Source: Oscillatoria princeps RMCB-10 (GTDB lineage: Bacteria > Cyanobacteriota > Cyanobacteriia > Cyanobacteriales > Oscillatoriaceae). Taken from it: DNA of 64,000 nucleotides. The DNA is taken from positions 1 to 64,000 of the forward strand of contig JAHHHT010000010.1 in the NCBI GenBank assembly GCA_019359235.1, given 5' to 3'. The notes below the pieces were generated by a model, which worked only from the letters and a program-made list of their open reading frames with translations, was not told the DNA's origin and did no database searches. Positions within the stretch are counted from its first letter, which is position 1. Each line of letters opens with the position of its first letter. Of this stretch, positions 63,504 through 64,000 are shown one piece after another. The position numbers were made by a program, and so were the translations under genes.

Positions 63504-64000
63504 ACCGCAATGCAATTATAGGTCTGAATTCTATAGTAAGACTTCCCCAGAATTTTCCCCTTTCCGGGTTCGAGCGGCCAGAAGTGCCGCCATCTCTGCC
63601 TTTTGACGCCCTTCTCCCGCCGTGAACTGCCACCGGTTGAAAATTAAGAATTATAGATTGTCGGGAAACAAAGCATTCTCAACTGCAGCTTGGGGCGAGC
63701 CACCGGGCGCGCCCCCAATCTAAAATCTCAAATTCCCGCACGCGGGAGCGTGGCGGACCGCCGGCAGAGCCGATTTTTTTTACGTTTGAAAACTTTTGCT
63801 TTGCGGCGGGGGGTTGAGGGAGCGGACTCCAGCACAGCAAGGATTTTCACCGTGCGGATAGCAGCGAATCTATCGTTTCCGGTTGCGCCTGAAGGATTGG
63901 CAATCAGGGGGTTCAGGGGTTGTTGTCGAGAATCTCAGCTTCAAAGCTCTTTGGTTTTTACGAATCGCTTGCAACCGGATGCGCGGTTTTCGCACAGCAG
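63504..64000. other. Gene-free right edge
   Basis: No supported gene. GAAAATTAAGAATTATAGAT and CAATCTAAAATCTCAAATTC (63640-63735) are common AT-rich intergenic repeats. A leftward promoter for the kinase should lie in 63510-63560. The last 150 bases are unassigned. Confidence 0.5.

Overview
The window is chromosomal DNA from a cyanobacterium. The light-independent protochlorophyllide reductase genes chlL and chlN, a mycosporine gene set, desA, a Ycf66 protein, ClpB of cyanobacterial type, scattered GCGATCGC sites and a 16S rRNA 3' end of cyanobacterial type all agree. The many short palindromic intergenic repeats, WD40 regulators and Uma2/DUF433-type accessory genes resemble large filamentous non-heterocystous genomes (Oscillatoriales-like). 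That placement is inference.

Layout. 1-1.1 kb: the last 220 bases of a 16S rRNA gene and the start of its spacer, then repeats with no 23S gene. 1.1-3 kb: a frameshifted metallophosphoesterase and a divergent nucleotidyltransferase. 3-6.8 kb: a minus-strand mysA-mysB-mysC operon, enough for mycosporine-glycine. 8-14.2 kb: a secreted duplicated-domain protein, a retropepsin-like protein and chlL-DUF5331-chlN. 15.7-29.8 kb: clpB, a START-like protein, a YihY-like membrane protein, thrC, desA, Uma2, small membrane or secreted proteins and an effector-like protein with a degenerate nuclease domain. 29.9-31.1 kb: a dead Phd-type antitoxin and an intact DUF433/DUF5615 pair. 31.4-35.2 kb: a large anchored protein and a glycosyltransferase.

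35.6-43.7 kb is the most unusual stretch. A winged-helix-like protein is followed by two tandem paralogous P-loop ATPases of about 700 residues. These converge on a two-gene operon that encodes a ParA ATPase fused to an HsdR-like PD-(D/E)XK nuclease domain and an atypical ParB-like protein. I recognise no described system with this content.

44-64 kb: an HHL1-like protein, an orphan ParA, an RNase D-like exonuclease, ileS, two blocks of tandem repeats, a 1354-residue AAA-WD40-TPR protein with 14 nearly identical WD40 units, a Ycf66 protein with a very long acidic/proline tail, gnd, an AT-rich unknown gene beside a decayed WD40 fragment, and a Ser/Thr kinase with seven WD40 units.

Intergenic DNA is filled by at least four dispersed palindromic repeat families. 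Two of them have recognisable terminal inverted repeats, like non-autonomous transposable elements. I found no tRNA gene, CRISPR array or intact insertion sequence.
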